Below are positions 61,551 to 64,000 of a stretch of 64,000 bases of DNA, piece after piece; positions within the stretch are counted from its first letter, which is position 1; the number at the start of each line of letters is the position of its first letter. Made by a program: the position numbers and the translations under genes. The stretch comes from Struthio camelus (taxonomy: Eukaryota > Chordata > Aves > Struthioniformes > Struthionidae), in the NCBI RefSeq assembly GCF_040807025.1, contig NC_090943.1, forward strand, positions 9,038,356-9,102,355. The letters run 5' to 3'. The notes beneath the pieces were generated by a model. That model ran no database searches, was not told where the DNA came from, and saw nothing but the letters and a program-made list of their open reading frames with translations.

Positions 61551-64000
61551 GCACCAAAGCAAGCGCTGAGGACAGTAAATCCAGCCCCGGAGACCTGCTC
61601 CGTCTGCTATTGAGTGATGTAGCTCTCTTTCACACTGCAGGCTGCATTCTCACCTTTGCCCAAGCCAGCCCCTGTCCTGAAAGCTTTGTGAATTATTGTT
61701 GTGATACTGGGTTTATTTTAGGGCAAGAACCAAAGATGCTGACAGCAGTGTACAAGCTACATATGAAAACAGTCTCCAGGAGTTTGCATTCTGATGCTTC
61801 AATACTATATAGATTTAGGCATTTATTTAACTTTAAAAAATGTATCTCTTTCAAAAATGCATGTTACTTAGAAGCATATGTTCATCTGCTTTAGGTTAAA
61901 CAACTTCAAAAGCTAGCAAAACTGCAAAAGGTATACCCAGCTAAGACAAGATGCTTTGAGAGGTGCGGGAAAGGTGTTAACATGGATTTCTTAATTCAGT
62001 TTCTCTCTTGTGTACACAAGCTCTTGCCTACGCTTCTCTTTAGTCCAAACGTGTCAGCCATAGAATATCTTTTGGCCTCACTGGTGAAGCAGGACTCTAG
62101 AAGAGACTTAAAACCTGGTGCTTCAGGCATGAGAGATCATTTTCTGTGTAGCAGCTAGTAAGAAGGCATATGCAAAATTTCACTAAAATTTCTGCAACCG
62201 CATGTTATTCCTTTCTCTCGTCGCATTCCTGACACATGCCATCATCAAATGGCCATTTCACATACCTAACATCTATACAGATCTCTGTTTCCCATCTGAA
62301 ATATTTCCCTTTATATGCGAGCAGTTACTAGACTTTCAGGTGTCTCTCAATTAGAGATGATCAGAAAAATTTTAGATTTAACATATATCAGGAGATGCAG
62401 CTTGATTGAAGTAGACACATTTTGCAGGAGCAAATTGGTTTAAGTTTTGATACAATTTAAAATGGGGAAGAAATGTAAATGAATCATGTCAGCTTTACTT
62501 CATTTAAATATATGAAATGTTTCATTCTTACTGTTTAGATTGATTTCAGCTATCATGTCAGTTAAAACACTGTTCCTATTTGTGTTCATTATGTATATAC
62601 TTATATTAAATATTTAATTAGAATGTTTCTGCGTTATTGACTCAGACCTTTTCTGTATTGTCATCATTTTTCTTTTGCAGAATTTTGTGTTGGTGAGAAA
62701 ATTAGATTGCCAGTTTCTCTTTCAGATTCAGAATTTCCTAATTCCAGCTCTAAACTTGCAGTGTGCCGCTTCTCCGTATTGCTTACACTGTGTGGGGAAT
62801 ACAGCTTCCCCATGTTTTCCTGTTATTAAAGAATGATCCAGATCAGTTCTGCTCAGAGAGCCTTTGGCACCAGAGGGTTCATCCAGATGTCACTGGACAC
62901 AGAAAACTGGCTTGGTCTTTAGAGACATGTCTTTCTCCAGGACATGATTCACAGCACAGAGGACAGGAGGATGTCTCAGAAAAGGAGCTTCTTAGACCAT
63001 CTCTAAGAGGCAAGGGTACAAAGACTGGGGAAGGCAGGCTGGAATCTAGATGAGTCACAAGCTATCAGACAGAGCCTTTAAAAATAAAAAAATAAATTAT
63101 AGTGGCATGCCATTTTTCTGGCTGAGATTACAGCGTGGAATACTGGAACGCTACTATCCAGTTTCCAGGTGTTTATAATGTGGATTTAACTTTCTTTGCT
63201 TCCAGTTCCATGTGAGCAGTTTATTCTGTGGAAAGTTTTAGAGGCCTGTGTTTCACTGATGGTTATGCAGCAGGTGTCTCCTTGGTTTCCAGGCTGTGCT
63301 CAGACATCTTTCAAAATTATGGTAAATATTGATATAGTGCCCTGCTTAAACATGCACAGACTCTTCAGCGTGTGCGCCTGTGTCAAGTAGAAGAATTCAA
63401 TTCACAGCCAGAGTTCACTATGAGAGCTGTCTTATTTATCTTGTGCTTGCCTTCTTGCAAAGCAGTGTGCTGTCATATGTATCTCTGAAGTAGATCAGTG
63501 AAATAAATCTATTAAAATGTTAAGATCTTTCATAGTGAAATATCTCCAGACTGTTAATGCTGGAAAAGTCACCTTTGAAAAGTGACTGTAAGAGTGCTGT
63601 GGTAGGGTTATATGTCTTTGGTTCCATCATCCCTGTCTCCAATCACAAGTTGTACTTTCCTTAATTGCTAGCCTAGCACTTTCAGCTTGAGTCATGGCAG
63701 ACACTGGAAATTGGTGGACGTTTTGTCTTGCGCAGCACCAGAAGTAAAACAGGTGGCCCGAGGAGGAACGTTGTTCTTGGGTTCACCTCTGAAACTATGG
63801 TGCGTGGTGAGGATGTGATGGACTAGTTGCTTGTCCTTCAGCATCCGGCACCTGGTGTGGAGTCCTCTTCACCGGTGGCAGGCTAATTTAATTTCTGCGG
63901 TAGGTAAGCTTTTCTGCCGAGATTGCCAGAGAAGGCTGTGGTTATTTACATGACTGGTGGTCTTCATAGGAAGCTTTCACACCCAGCTCCCTGAAAAAGC

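Larger units (their letters stand above)
21842..64000 (+). other. DPP6: 5' portion of a very large intron 1 of DPP6
   Basis: It begins with the GTAAGAG donor at 21842 and shows no convincing acceptor plus continuation exon before the window ends. I looked for the conserved second exon (cytoplasmic NPPQRNWKG-type motif followed by a hydrophobic anchor) and did not find it. Large first introns of tens to hundreds of kilobases are typical of DPP6 and DPP10. The sequence inside is AT-rich and holds old retroposon remnants, microsatellites and possible regulatory elements listed separately. Stretches not listed (22.4-24.8, 30.3-32.3, 32.6-35.1, 37-39.5, 40.3-43.2, 43.7-47.4, 50.2-54.2, 54.6-59.5 kb) hold nothing I can name. 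Confidence 0.65.

Noticed and set aside
1..64000. Prokaryotic operons, CRISPR arrays, phage, rRNA or tRNA genes, intact endogenous retrovirus
   Set aside because: No periodic repeat-spacer array, no cloverleaf or rRNA cores, no gag/pol/env motifs and no paired LTRs were seen. The composition and repeats are vertebrate.

Overview
The window reads as a vertebrate, most likely avian, chromosome segment. It is AT-rich with long gene-free stretches and one sharp CpG island. It carries a 5'-truncated CR1 retroposon whose 3' end has the bird-type ATTCTATG-like tail (43539-43683, minus strand), plus faint old CR1, L2 and MIR-like remnants. Nothing has bacterial, phage or viral organisation: there are no operons, ribosome-binding sites, CRISPR arrays or rRNA/tRNA genes. 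Nearly all open reading frames here have the lengths expected by chance and lack exon signals or recognisable domains.

The one confident gene feature is a short first coding exon inside the CpG island. An ATG at 21782 opens a 20-codon exon (MNQTAG...GKGPK) ending at 21841, directly followed by a strong splice donor (AAG|GTAAGAG). The N-terminus matches, from memory, the short cytoplasmic N-terminus of one isoform of DPP6 (often called DPP6a or DPP6-E), the Kv4 potassium-channel auxiliary subunit. It is related, less closely, to the equivalent DPP10 isoform. The layout is therefore: 1 to about 21.4 kb, upstream flank (or an intron of a longer DPP6 isoform); about 21.4-22.27 kb, CpG-island promoter plus first exon; 21.84-64 kb, the 5' part of a very large first intron that continues beyond the window. 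The exon encoding the membrane anchor and all ectodomain exons are not here.

Upstream flank: AT-rich sequence with poly-A/T runs, an AT/AC microsatellite at 3.0 kb, a pyrimidine TTCCCC tract at 6.4 kb, two MIR-like fragments near 8 kb, a SINE-like fragment at 15.5 kb, and a GC-richer unassigned block at 2.15-3.66 kb that may be a decayed gene or repeat fragment. Intron 1: old SINE/LINE fragments (CR1 at 43.5, 49.8 and 60.5 kb; an L2-like reverse-transcriptase remnant at 54.4 kb; L2-like 3' tails at 47.5 and 60.3 kb), several small perfect hairpins, a few candidate conserved noncoding elements, one speculative cassette exon at 40.1 kb, and an unexplained GC-rich cluster of hairpins at 61.35-61.55 kb. 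Family assignments of repeats rest on recall of consensus sequences, since no database search was possible.
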